Assembly (NCBI RefSeq): GCF_003628555.1
Contig: NZ_CP021731.1
Location: forward strand, 3,224,001-3,288,000
Direction of reading: 5' to 3'
Source of the DNA: Azoarcus sp. DN11
GTDB lineage: Bacteria; Pseudomonadota; Gammaproteobacteria; Burkholderiales; Rhodocyclaceae
DNA: 64,000 nt
Shown here: positions 54,920 through 63,913 of the stretch, piece by piece
How positions within the stretch are numbered: the first letter of the stretch is position 1
Layout of the letters: every line of letters begins with the position of its first letter
Notes under the pieces: generated by a model
The model's database searches: none
Seen by the model: only the letters and a program-made list of their open reading frames with translations
What the model was told of the DNA's origin: nothing
Translations under genes and position numbers: made by a program

Positions 54920-56112
54920 ATGCCTACTACCATCACGTTTTTCCCCGTCGACAACGGGGACATGACTCTCATCAAATTCGGCGACCTCGACGCAACGACG
55001 CTGCTGATCGACGTAAACATTCGGCAGGACGCCGACAACCCCGAAAAGGACGTGCGCGACGTTGCCAAGGATCTGCGTGAACGGCTGAAAAAGGATGAGA
55101 ACGGCAGGCCGTATGTCGATGCCTTCCTGTTGAGCCACCCGGACCAGGATCATTGCCGTGGCCTGACGCGCCATTTCTACCTGGGACCGCTGGACAAGTA
55201 CCCGGATGACAAGAAGGACGACAAGGACAAGAAAATCGTGATCCGCGAGATGTGGTCGTCCCCGATCGTGTTTCGACGCGCCAGCAAGACGCACACTTTG
55301 AGCGACGACGCCAAAGCATTCAACACGGAGGCACGTCGGCGGGTACAACTGAACCGCGACAAGAACTTCGCCGTCGGAAACGGCGACCGCATCCAGATCA
55401 TGGGCGAGGACATCGACGGAAAAACCGTGATCTCACCTCAATTGTGCGGAAGGTGGACACGCGTTTCTCGACGATCAACGGCAAGAGTTCCGCATTCTTC
55501 TCTGCGTTTCTTTTGGCACCCCTGGATGCCCAGGACGACGAAGAAGAGGAAGAGTGCCTGGTCAAGAACCAGTCCAGCGTGATCCTGAACATCACATTGG
55601 CCGCTGATGCTCAGACGCCGGATGGCGCAAAGTTCCTTACTGGGGGCGATGCTGAGGTGTTCATCTGGAACCGCCAGTGGCAGCGTCACGAGGCCGAAAC
55701 CGATGTACTTGAGTACGACATCATGCAGGCACCGCATCACTGTTCCTGGCATTCGCTGTCCTATGACAGTTGGTCCGACTACGGTGAGAAGGCCGAACTC
55801 GATGCCGATGCCCGCAAGGCGCTTTCGCAGACCCGTGACGGCGCCGTCATCGTCGCTAGTTGCAAGCCGATTGCAGACGACGACAGTGATCCACCCTGCA
55901 TCCGCGCAAAGCGTGAGTACGTGGCAATCGTGGACGAAGCAAAGGGCGAGTTCTACTGCACGGGCGAATACCCGAGCGAGAAGTCCGTGGAACCCCTCGT
56001 TTTCACCGTCACCGCTCAGGGTGTGCAGCCTCCCTCGAAGAAGGAGTCCGGATCGAAGGCCGCTGCCGTGATCACCTCCGCGCGCACTCCGATGCCGCAC
56101 GGGGCATCATGA
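54920..56112 (+). pseudogene. Metallo-beta-lactamase-fold protein, frameshifted
   Basis: ATG 54920 with GGAG 6 bp upstream. The first part has the metal motif SHPDQDHCRGL (His73, Asp75, Asp77, His78). At the A5 run 55420-55424 the frame changes; the rest continues one base back through VRKVDTRFSTINGKSSAFF, FLTGGDAEVF and IMQAPHHCSWHS, ending at 56112. With one more A in the run the reading is continuous (about 397 aa). Either a real inactivating deletion, a slippage site or a base-call error. Coupled to the E2-E1-JAB gene by ATGA. Confidence 0.82.
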
Positions 56113-58253
56113 CGGGCGCCATCGCAGACGCACTACATCAACTTCAGCGGCATCGGGGCCTGATTCGCGTTGGCGAGCCAAAGGCAAGCGGTGCATCGAC
56201 GCAAATAGAAGTCGATGTTGCCGTCCAACTGCCAAACAGGTCACGACGTAACGGCGTCTCCGAAACCGGAGTGCGCGCTGTCGAGACATGCGTGCTGGCA
56301 TTCGGCAGTGATTGGCCCCTGTCTGCGCCCAATCCTTTCTTACGTGCGGACTTCCCGCTCAATTTGCCGCACATCAACCCCCATCGCGAAGGTGAGCTGG
56401 TCTCGCCTTGCCTGTTCGAGGGGTCGTTGGACGAGTTACTGCATCGGTTTGGCCTGGACGCCATTGTCGATCAGTTGGTCGATTGGCTCCACAAAGCCGC
56501 AGCCGGAACATTGCTGGACTTGGAACAGGGGTGGGAGCCGACGCGCCGAGACAGTTGTCCCTCGACCATTGTATTCAGTGCCGAGAAGGTCGCGGCTGCC
56601 GCACCCGCTGACGGCACGATTCTGGTAGTTCCGGCAGGCTACGTGACCATTGATGGCGGGCTATACGCCATCATCAATGCCGAACTGACCGCACAAATCG
56701 ATGCAGTGTTCTTTCAGGAAGTTCACAACGACAAGTTGGGCAAGTGGGGAAATGGTCGTACTGCGGCCTTCATTGCGCGGGCTCCAATAACCGGCGGCCA
56801 CCCGTATGTCGTCGGACACTATCAACCGGAGACGGTTGTCGATCTCGCTACGCTGCTTGATCGAGCAGCGGAACTCGGCATTGATCGCGACGCTTTGGCC
56901 CAAGGCTTGGATGGTTATTACGGACGCTCGATCCTGGATATGCAGCAGGACTCGCGCGGCTGGGTGCATGGCTTGTACGCGATTGTGATTCTGACTGTAC
57001 AACGGCCAGCTTCGCTTGTGGGTTCACCAGGGAGAAGTATCGAGGTATTGCCCTATGTGGTGCGCTATGAACTCAATACCCAATCACTCCTAGAGCGAAA
57101 CGCCACGGTTCACCCGGCCTTTCATGCGCATGCGCTGTCCCCCGAGCTATTGGCAAGAACGTCCGGCATTCCATCAGCAGCCACATCGCAGCCGCTGGTC
57201 ATACTGGGCTGCGGAAGTGTGGGATCGAAAATCGCGATGCAACTGGGGCGAGCAGGTTTCGGCTCAATGACTTTCGTCGACAACGAATCCATGTCGCCTC
57301 ACAACGCGGCGCGGCATGCACTCATTGAGCGGGCATCGGTACTGGTTCCACCTCGGAAGTCGGCACTGATGAAGACGGCCTTTGAGGAGCTGTCGCATCT
57401 TCAATCGCGCGCGTTCGACACCGACGCCGTGACCCTTCTGGTCGATCCGGCACAGTTCGCCACAGTCGTTCCGCAGGATGCGGCCCTCATCGTGGACGCG
57501 ACGGCCTCACTTCAGGTGCTGGCCGCAGAAACACAATCAGCAGCACTGAACCAGTCTCCTGCCCGCCTGGTACGGATCGCGATGTATGGTCAGGGCCGCT
57601 GTGTCGCGGTTTTGCTCGAAGGGCCTGGTCGCGCCGGCCGCATTGACGACCTTACAGCATTCTTGTTCGAGTGCTGTCGGTTTGTGCCGGAACTGCGGGC
57701 ATCGATTGCCGGGGATACGTCGGAGCCGACGCGCATTTTTGTGGGCGACAACTGCCGTTCACTGACGATGCCAATGTCTGATGCCGTTGTTTCGCGTTCT
57801 TCGTCACTGGCCGGCATGCAACTGGAACGCTGGCTCGTTGGCGGGCTTCCGAAGGAGGCAATGCTTTGCGCCGGGGTCTCGGATGCCGAAGGCCTCGGTA
57901 TGGCATGGACCCGCGCCAACCTTGGCCCGACCACTGTGCTCGAAGTAGCTGACGATGGTGGCTGGAACATTCGGATTCTGCACCCGGTCGCGCAAGCGAT
58001 CCATGCTGATGCGCTGCACTGGGGTTCCCTGGAAACAGGCGGAGCCTTGGTCGGCCGCATCTCGTTTGAAAATCGAACCATCACCATTGCGGGCATCGTG
58101 GACGCTCCGCCTGACAGCATTCGAGAGGCCGCCCGCTTCGTCCTCGGAACGGATGGACTTGTTCAGAATTTGCGCACGGCAAATGGAGCCTCTTTGGGGT
58201 ATCTCGCCTTCATCGGAACTTGGCATAGCCTGTCCGCGCGCGTTGAATTTTGA
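56109..58253 (+). CDS. E2-E1-JAB ubiquitin-like conjugation fusion, truncated in JAB
   Basis: 714 aa visible. Residues about 20-150 form an E2-like domain with candidate catalytic Cys101 (LVSPCLFEG) after FPLNLPHINPH; a linker follows. Residues 360-560 are a ThiF/E1 Rossmann domain: LVILGCGSVGSKIAMQLGRA and FVDNE with Asp391. Residues about 635-706 start a JAB/JAMM peptidase: ETGGALVGR (Glu642) and FIGTWHS (His706). The expected second His and Asp of HxH...D are gone because the frame runs into IS21 sequence (LSARVEF, stop). So E1 and E2 may be intact but the isopeptidase is lost. Confidence 0.85.
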   Translation: MTGAIADALHQLQRHRGLIRVGEPKASGASTQIEVDVAVQLPNRSRRNGVSETGVRAVETCVLAFGSDWPLSAPNPFLRADFPLNLPHINPHREGELVSPCLFEGSLDELLHRFGLDAIVDQLVDWLHKAAAGTLLDLEQGWEPTRRDSCPSTIVFSAEKVAAAAPADGTILVVPAGYVTIDGGLYAIINAELTAQIDAVFFQEVHNDKLGKWGNGRTAAFIARAPITGGHPYVVGHYQPETVVDLATLLDRAAELGIDRDALAQGLDGYYGRSILDMQQDSRGWVHGLYAIVILTVQRPASLVGSPGRSIEVLPYVVRYELNTQSLLERNATVHPAFHAHALSPELLARTSGIPSAATSQPLVILGCGSVGSKIAMQLGRAGFGSMTFVDNESMSPHNAARHALIERASVLVPPRKSALMKTAFEELSHLQSRAFDTDAVTLLVDPAQFATVVPQDAALIVDATASLQVLAAETQSAALNQSPARLVRIAMYGQGRCVAVLLEGPGRAGRIDDLTAFLFECCRFVPELRASIAGDTSEPTRIFVGDNCRSLTMPMSDAVVSRSSSLAGMQLERWLVGGLPKEAMLCAGVSDAEGLGMAWTRANLGPTTVLEVADDGGWNIRILHPVAQAIHADALHWGSLETGGALVGRISFENRTITIAGIVDAPPDSIREAARFVLGTDGLVQNLRTANGASLGYLAFIGTWHSLSARVEF

Positions 58254-58258
58254 CCCCC
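58239..58258. repeat. IS21 terminal inverted repeat, istB end
   Basis: 20 bp pairing with 60785-60804 at 17 positions, including the TTGACCCCC core. It lies within the last codons of the truncated JAB frame. Confidence 0.75.
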
Positions 58259-58334
58259 CGTGTGCACCGAATTCTGACCCCGGGGGTTTAGCCGTTCATC
58301 ATTGATTGGCTGTATTGAAGTGTAGTCGTATCGA

Positions 58335-58389
58335 CCGAGGGGGAGGAAGCGGCGAAGGGCGTAGCCCGCAGCCGCTTCCTCCCCCTCGG
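58335..58389. repeat. 19-bp perfect hairpin inside the IS, downstream of istB
   Basis: CCGAGGGGGAGGAAGCGGC and its exact complement separated by 17 nt, with no T-run. It lies between the istB stop and the IS end. May block read-through into the IS or form a stable transcript end. Confidence 0.8.
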
Positions 58390-58486
58390 CTCAGAATGGC
58401 GCGTCCGGCTCCGCGGTCACATCCAGGGACTCGACGGGCCGCGTCGCCCGGCTCGCCTCGCGCGCCCGGACGCGCGCCTTGGCCGT

Positions 58487-59212
58487 CTAACTGCTTTGCT
58501 GGAAACGGAAGGATTCGTTGCCCGTTTCCACGATGTGGCAGTGGTGCGTGAGACGGTCGAGGAGCGCAGTCGTCATCTTCGCGTCGCCGAACACGGAGGG
58601 CCATTCGGCAAAGGTCAGGTTCGTCGTGATGATCACGCTGGTGCGCTCGTAGAGCTTGGAGATCAGGTGGAAGAGCAAGGCGCCGCCGGCCTGGCTGAAG
58701 GGCAGATAGCCCAGCTCGTCGAGGATCACGAGGTCGACGTGCATCAGCGCGTGCGCGAGCCGCCCCTGTTTGCCGGCGGCCTTCTCCAGTTCCAGACTGT
58801 TGGCGAGCTCGACGGTGGAGAAGAAGCGCACCCGCTTGCCCTGCTCGGTGATCGCCTTCACACCCAAGGCGGTCGCGAGATGCGTCTTGCCGGTCCCGGT
58901 TCCGCCGATGAACACGACGTTGGCGGCGGCGTCGGTGAAGGCCGCGGTGGCGAGTTCATCGATCAATTTTGCATCGACTTTCGACTTGTCGAAGTCGAAG
59001 CCGGCCAGATCGCGGTGCATGGGGAAACGCGCCGCCCCCATCTGATAGCGGATCGAACGCACATGGCGGTCGGTGACTTCAGCCTCGAGCAGACACTGCA
59101 TGAGCCAGCCGGCACTCTGGATGCCGACGCCGCCTTCCGCGAGCAATTCCTCGTAACGCTGGGCCATGCCGTGCAACCGCAGCGATTTCAGTTCGGCGAC
59201 GATCTCACGCAT
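58487..59212 (-). CDS. istB: IS21 helper ATPase IstB
   Basis: 241 aa from ATG 59212 ([17 protein letters not shown]) with GGAG 8 bp upstream. DnaC/IstB AAA+ fold: Walker [12 protein letters not shown], Walker [14 protein letters not shown], and [16 protein letters not shown]. Regulates target choice and IstA activity. Overlaps the istA stop by 8 bp. Full length. Confidence 0.95.
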   Translation of the reverse strand: MREIVAELKSLRLHGMAQRYEELLAEGGVGIQSAGWLMQCLLEAEVTDRHVRSIRYQMGAARFPMHRDLAGFDFDKSKVDAKLIDELATAAFTDAAANVVFIGGTGTGKTHLATALGVKAITEQGKRVRFFSTVELANSLELEKAAGKQGRLAHALMHVDLVILDELGYLPFSQAGGALLFHLISKLYERTSVIITTNLTFAEWPSVFGDAKMTTALLDRLTHHCHIVETGNESFRFQQSS

Positions 59213-60698
59213 GATCGTTCTCCGCGTGCAGACGGTCGTAGCGGCCGGCGTCGGCAAGCGGTGCCTCGGTCACCGCGAGTGCCGTGTCGAGGGGTGTCGG
59301 TGGGGGTGCCTGGCGCAGGCGGGCGAGCACATTCTTGACGTGCTCGGCGCTGGGCGAGCCGGATTCGAGGATCACTTCGACCGCCACCAGCACGTTCTCC
59401 AGGCCATGCCGGGGGACGTGCGCCAGAATGTCGGCCATCAGGCGGTCGCCGCCCGGGCGTTTGACGAGCAGCGCCCGCAGTTGCTGCAGCGGCGCCGGCA
59501 AGCCCTCGAAGGGTGCTCCGTTGCGCAACGCGCCCGGCTTGCGTTCGAGCAGCGGCAGGTAGTGCTGCCAGTCGTAGATGACCTGGCCACGCTCGAAGCT
59601 ACGCGCATGGGTGGCGACGAGACCGTCCTCGGCATGGATCTCGATCCGCTCGGGGTACAGCCGCAGGCTCACCTTCTGGTTGGCGAAGGCGCACGGGACC
59701 GAGTAGCGATTGCGCTCGTTCGTCACGAGACTGGTACTGGACACCGGTACGATCGCCTCCACGTAGCCATCGAAGCTCGGCACCATCGGCATCAAGGCAT
59801 CGCGCTCAAGCGTGAGGGCGTCGGCGATGGTGAGGTGCTCGGCGTCCGGGTACGCCAGTTCCGACCACAGCGCCTGGCAGCGCACCTCAAGCCAGGCGTT
59901 CAGTTCGGTGAAACTGCCGAAGCGCCGTTGTAGCGCCTCCTGCCACAGGCGCCGCCGGCTGTCCTGCACGTTCTTCTCGACGACCCCTTTCTCCCAGCCG
60001 CTGGCAACGTTGCAGAAGTCCGGATCGAACAGGTAGTGCGCCGCCATCGCCGCGAAGCGCGTATTGACGATGCGCCGCTTGCCCACGCCAACCTTGTCGA
60101 CGGCGGTCTTCATGTTGTCGTAGATGCCACGCCGGGGAATGCCGCCGAACACCCGGAACGCACGCGTGTGCGCATCGAACAGCATCTCATGGCTCTGCGT
60201 CGGGTAGGCCGCGAGCATGAAGGCGCGGCTCGCACAGAGCTTCGTATGGGCGAGCAGCACCTTGCGATGGAAGCCGCCGATCACCAGCGATTCCTCGCTC
60301 CAGTCAAACTGGAAGGCCTCGCCGAATTCGAATTTGAGCGGGATGAAGCTCGATTTCGCAGGCTTCCCACCGGCCTCGCGCCAGCGTCGCACGTACTCGC
60401 TCACCCGCGAGTAGCTGCCCGTGAAGCCCAACTCCTTCAACTGCCGAAACAGCACCAGCGCCGTGCGCCGCTCCCGCTTCGCCCGTCGGGCGTCCGCCTC
60501 GAGCCACTGCACGAGCCGCGTCTCGAAGGGCGCCAGTACCGTCTCCCGCGCCGTTCGCCGGTACTTCGGTTCGGCTCCCTCGCCAGCCCTCAGCCATTGC
60601 CGCACGGTGTTGCGTGCCAGCCCCGTGCGCCGGCAGATCTCCTTGATCGACAGACCGTCGCGAAAGTGCAACCGCCGAATCTTGCCCAGCATGTTCAT
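59205..60698 (-). CDS. istA: IS21 transposase IstA
   Basis: 497 aa from ATG 60698, which has GAGGAG 9 bp upstream; an ATG three codons earlier abuts the ribosome site. HTH ([20 protein letters not shown]), then an rve/DDE core with Asp in [21 protein letters not shown] and Glu in [12 protein letters not shown], and a C-terminal beta domain ([16 protein letters not shown]). All catalytic residues are present, so the element may be active. Confidence 0.96.
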   Translation of the reverse strand: MNMLGKIRRLHFRDGLSIKEICRRTGLARNTVRQWLRAGEGAEPKYRRTARETVLAPFETRLVQWLEADARRAKRERRTALVLFRQLKELGFTGSYSRVSEYVRRWREAGGKPAKSSFIPLKFEFGEAFQFDWSEESLVIGGFHRKVLLAHTKLCASRAFMLAAYPTQSHEMLFDAHTRAFRVFGGIPRRGIYDNMKTAVDKVGVGKRRIVNTRFAAMAAHYLFDPDFCNVASGWEKGVVEKNVQDSRRRLWQEALQRRFGSFTELNAWLEVRCQALWSELAYPDAEHLTIADALTLERDALMPMVPSFDGYVEAIVPVSSTSLVTNERNRYSVPCAFANQKVSLRLYPERIEIHAEDGLVATHARSFERGQVIYDWQHYLPLLERKPGALRNGAPFEGLPAPLQQLRALLVKRPGGDRLMADILAHVPRHGLENVLVAVEVILESGSPSAEHVKNVLARLRQAPPPTPLDTALAVTEAPLADAGRYDRLHAENDHA

Positions 60699-60784
60699 GG
60701 TGATCATCTCCTCGAACCCTGCTCAAACATCGAGCAGGCAGGTTAATCACCAGGGTCAATTTTCAGCGCGCACAACCCGCGAAA

Positions 60785-60804
60785 GGGGGTCAATTTTCAA
60801 TGCG
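60785..60804. repeat. IS21 terminal inverted repeat, istA end
   Basis: Complement of CGCATTGAAAATTGACCCCC. A second copy of CTGAAAATTGACCC lies inward at 60753-60766, giving the multiple-repeat end typical of the family. Confidence 0.75.
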
Positions 60805-60839
60805 TAGCAACAACTCTCCCCTGACCAGAAAGGATCGCC

Positions 60840-61061
60840 ATGCCGTTCATCACCATAACCACTTGGCCGACTTTGGGCGACCAAAAGAGTCAGGCTTTGA
60901 TCGAAGCGCTGACGAAGGTCGTCCACGAGATTGCAGGCGTGCCCATGGACAAAATCGTCGTGATCATCAACGAAATCCCCCAGAACCGCTGGGGAGAAGG
61001 AGGCGTGCTGGGCTCGAACCCGGATTTCCCGGAGTTGAGTCGGCGCCGTACTGCGACCTGA
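60840..61061 (+). CDS. 4-oxalocrotonate tautomerase-family protein
   Basis: 73 aa: the N-terminal Pro after Met (MPFITITTWP) is the catalytic base of the family; KIVVIINEIPQNRWGEGG fits the second strand. Isomerises enol/keto acids in aromatic breakdown; the substrate is unknown here. First gene after the IS, with AAGGA upstream; may be read from an IS-borne promoter. Confidence 0.9.
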   Translation: MPFITITTWPTLGDQKSQALIEALTKVVHEIAGVPMDKIVVIINEIPQNRWGEGGVLGSNPDFPELSRRRTAT

Positions 61062-61103
61062 CTGTCCAAAGTCCGCGACCCTTTTACAGAGAGGACCCCT
61101 GAA

Positions 61104-61841
61104 ATGAAACACACCTACGCATTTTTCGACGTCGATGGCACCCTGCTGAACATGAAGAGCATGTTCAGCTTCCACGACTATTGGTATCGCCGATGGAATC
61201 GCGTGAACGGCCAGGCAGTGTCGGAAGAGTTCGAAGACGTGACGGCCATTCTGCGTGGCCTTGCAGAAAGCGGCGCACTGCGCGAACTTATCAATCGCCG
61301 TTACTACGAGTTCTTCGCTGGCCGCTCTGTGGATGCCGTGACCGCCTGCGCGCAGGCTTGGTCTCGTAGTGCGTTGGCCGATCCGAACCTTTTTGTCACC
61401 GAAGTAGTGGACGAACTCGATGGCCTGCGCGCAAAGGGTGTCGAGCCGGTGTTTGTCTCCGGCTCATTCAAGGAAATCCTGGTACCTATTGCGGACCATC
61501 TTGGTGTGCAAGAAGTGCTCGCCACTAGCCTGCTTCATGCCAACGGCAAATACACCGGGCGCTTCGAAGCACCACAGACGATCGGTGACGGAAAGGCCGT
61601 AGCTATCGCGGAATTCCTCGCTCATCGTGCGGCAAGGGCGGACGACTGCTGGGCGTTCGGCGACGATGTTTCTGACGTTCCCATGTTGAGCGCCGTTGGT
61701 CATCCTGTGGCCGTCATCGGCGACCGCGCACTCGACTCCGTTGCGCTCAGCCGTGGGTGGCGTCGCCTGCATCTGGCAGCCCCCGAAGACCTGTCACTTG
61801 TCCATACGGACCTGTCCGCACTCGTCGGGGAGGCAATATGA
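61104..61841 (+). CDS. HAD-superfamily hydrolase, subfamily IB (SerB-like)
   Basis: 245 aa. Nucleophile motif FFDVDGTLL, motif II FVSGSF, and motif III-IV GDGKAVAIA and FGDDVSDVPML. The subfamily includes phosphoserine phosphatase and phosphatases of lipid or sugar phosphates. Overlaps the next gene by 4 bp. Starts 42 bp after the tautomerase, one operon. Confidence 0.9.
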   Translation: MKHTYAFFDVDGTLLNMKSMFSFHDYWYRRWNRVNGQAVSEEFEDVTAILRGLAESGALRELINRRYYEFFAGRSVDAVTACAQAWSRSALADPNLFVTEVVDELDGLRAKGVEPVFVSGSFKEILVPIADHLGVQEVLATSLLHANGKYTGRFEAPQTIGDGKAVAIAEFLAHRAARADDCWAFGDDVSDVPMLSAVGHPVAVIGDRALDSVALSRGWRRLHLAAPEDLSLVHTDLSALVGEAI

Positions 61842-62659
61842 TCACACGGCGCAAGGCAATGGCAATGATGGCAGCAATCGTGCCTGCACTTGGCGTACCT
61901 GCTTTCGGCGCTCCACTGCGCTGGAATCGCGATCGCATCATCGCCAGGGGCCTTTCCTCACCGGTGGGTATGGCGGTCGATCGCGAGGGCCGTCTGCTTG
62001 TGGCCAACTGGAGTGCCGGCACAGTGGTAAGCGTTGCCGCCACCGGCGATGTATCGGTGCTCGCTGCCGATCTGAACGGTCCGTCAGGTCTGGCGCTCGG
62101 ACCGGACGGAGATCTCTACGTCGCCTCCTACAGCGGCGATTTGATCTGGAGGATCAGCCGCTCAGGTCAGAGGGAAGTTTTTGTGCGCGGACTCGGTACA
62201 CCGGCAGGTCTCTCTTTCGATCTTCGCGGACGCCTGTTGATCGCAAACCGAAGAACCAACCAAATCCTCGCAGCGGATACAAAGGGACGTCTCGCCATCG
62301 CAGTGGAAGGGGATCTACAGACGCCGGTGGGTGCCGTCCAACTTGCGGACGGCAGCTACTTCGTGTCGAACATCAACGGAGGTGTTGCCTTTGCTGGCTC
62401 CGACGGGCGCACTCGAACGGTTTCAAGGGAATTTGTGCAGCCGGGCCCCGGCATCGCCATTGCGGACGAAGAATCCGTCTACGTGGTCGACTACGGTGGT
62501 ACCGAGGTCAAGCAAGTGCGCAAAGATGGGAACACGCTAGTCGTCGCCAACGGCCTCAGAAGCCCCGTCGGACTCGTTGTCTCTGCCGACCGTTCAACGG
62601 CTGTCGTTGCCGACTGGGGTACGAACACGGCCTACGGATTCCGTGTTGCCACGACTTGA
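61838..62659 (+). CDS. SMP-30/NHL-type beta-propeller protein, exported
   Basis: 273 aa from ATG 61838, inside the HAD stop. Twin-Arg-like N-terminus (MITRRKAMAMMAAIVPALG) suggests export. Six or so blades with the motif GxxxPxGLAxxxxGxLYVA: LSSPVGMAVDREGRLLVANW, GPSGLALGPDGDLYVASY, GTPAGLSFDLRGRLLIANR, GLRSPVGLVVSADRS. Could be a lactonase or a binding scaffold. Confidence 0.82.
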   Translation: MITRRKAMAMMAAIVPALGVPAFGAPLRWNRDRIIARGLSSPVGMAVDREGRLLVANWSAGTVVSVAATGDVSVLAADLNGPSGLALGPDGDLYVASYSGDLIWRISRSGQREVFVRGLGTPAGLSFDLRGRLLIANRRTNQILAADTKGRLAIAVEGDLQTPVGAVQLADGSYFVSNINGGVAFAGSDGRTRTVSREFVQPGPGIAIADEESVYVVDYGGTEVKQVRKDGNTLVVANGLRSPVGLVVSADRSTAVVADWGTNTAYGFRVATT

Positions 62660-62968
62660 GTAGGTCAGCAGTACACGCCCTCTGTCGAATCGACGAGAAG
62701 CCATCGCGATTGCCCATGACGCGCTCTCCGGGCTTTCCGGCGGCGCTTCGAGCGACGACGAAGCCAAGGCGCCGGAAGTTGCACGGTAAAGCAGGAGCGG
62801 CATGGTGACAGTGAAAGGCCAAATTATTGCGCCACCATTCGGTCGGTCAAGCAAAGCGATATCGGCAGCGTGTCCGGGCCGAAGTTATTTCCGCACATCT
62901 TCAACGGCTGAGCATTCCTGAACTGGAGGGAAGGCCGCCCAAATCGAACAGGGATGGACGGACGCAAC
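62660..62968. other. Intergenic region with a possible gene remnant
   Basis: 309 bp. Bases 62664-62789 form a 41-codon open stretch on the plus strand whose product (REAIAIAHDALSGLSGG, then SSDDEAKAPEVAR) looks protein-like but has no start or ribosome site; it may be the 3' end of a lost gene. The rest should hold the LysR promoter. No clear terminator. Confidence 0.45.
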
Positions 62969-63913
62969 ATGGAACTACGCCATCTACGCTGCTTTCTCGC
63001 GGTCGCTGAGGAACTGCATTTCGCGCGAGCGGCCGAGCGGCTGCACATCGAACAGTCCCCGTTATCGCGTGCCATTAAAGAACTTGAGGAAGATCTTGGC
63101 GCGCAACTGTTCGCGCGAACCACTCGCAGCACCCGACTGACTCGCACGGGTCGGTTGTTCCTAGCCCACGTACCGCGGGTCTTCGCAGCCTTGCAGCAGG
63201 CACGGGACAGTGTGAAGGCAGCAGCCAACGGTTTTCATGGCCAGCTTCGCATCGCTTTGTCCGACGGCATCACGTCGTCTCGCCTGCCGAGCCTGTTAGC
63301 ACTGTGCCGGCAAGAAGAACCCGAGGTCGAAATCCGTCTGTTCGAAACTTCCCTGTCACAGCAGATCAAGGGATTGCATGACGACCTATACGACGTCGGG
63401 TTCGCACTGTCTGACGAGGTCGGCGATGGCATCCTTGCCGAGCCGGTATGGAGTGATCCGCTGATGGTGGCAGTCCCCGCGCGGCATCCTTTGCTCGCTT
63501 ACAAACGCATTCCGTTGGACGAATTGCTGCGCTACCCGCTGGTACTGTGCAATCCGCAGATATGCGAAGGCTACGCGCGCCAGGTAGATCGAGTGCTACG
63601 CGGTGTGGATCGGGAGCCGATGGTTGCCGAGCAGGTGGCGTCATTCGACCTGATGATGGCGCTGGTGTCGGCGGGGTTCGCCTTGGGGTTGGCCGGTTCG
63701 TCGCACATCCTCACCTGCCGCAAATCTGACGTCGTCGCGCGGCCACTGGCAGGAAGATCGCCAATGCTCACAACCTATCTGCTTCGTTTGGACGGAGAAC
63801 AATCGGAGGCGTTGGCCTGCTTCATCGAAAGAGTACGTTCCATCGGATCTCATGAGAACGAAGAGCCAACGAAGTCCGCGCAATCCGATTCCCCGGAGGA
63901 AATCGAACCATGA
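62969..63913 (+). CDS. LysR-family transcriptional regulator
   Basis: 314 aa from ATG 62969 (MELRHLRCFLAVAEELHFARAAERLHI). Standard LysR HTH (QSPLSRAIKELEEDLG) and periplasmic-binding-like effector domain (GQLRIALSDGITSSRLPSLL). An upstream ATG five codons earlier has no ribosome site. The acidic tail overlaps the following lipoprotein start by 4 bp, suggesting the two are linked. Confidence 0.9.
   Translation: MELRHLRCFLAVAEELHFARAAERLHIEQSPLSRAIKELEEDLGAQLFARTTRSTRLTRTGRLFLAHVPRVFAALQQARDSVKAAANGFHGQLRIALSDGITSSRLPSLLALCRQEEPEVEIRLFETSLSQQIKGLHDDLYDVGFALSDEVGDGILAEPVWSDPLMVAVPARHPLLAYKRIPLDELLRYPLVLCNPQICEGYARQVDRVLRGVDREPMVAEQVASFDLMMALVSAGFALGLAGSSHILTCRKSDVVARPLAGRSPMLTTYLLRLDGEQSEALACFIERVRSIGSHENEEPTKSAQSDSPEEIEP

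Larger units (their letters stand above)
58239..60804 (-). mobile_element. IS21-family insertion sequence
   Basis: About 2.57 kb with istA-istB on the minus strand. Imperfect terminal inverted repeats: CGCGTTGAATTTTGACCCCC at 58239-58258 and the complement of CGCATTGAAAATTGACCCCC at 60785-60804 (17 of 20). Inner copies of the same motif lie at 58269-58281 and 60753-60770, a feature of IS21 ends. A TAGC occurs next to both ends (ATAGCC before 58231, TAGC after 60804), a possible short target repeat. Exact ends within about 10 bp are unproved. Confidence 0.85.

Noticed and set aside
55400..55450. Programmed frameshift as the preferred explanation in the MBL gene
   Set aside because: The slippery heptamer is not canonical and no stimulatory structure is evident; a lost A is simpler.
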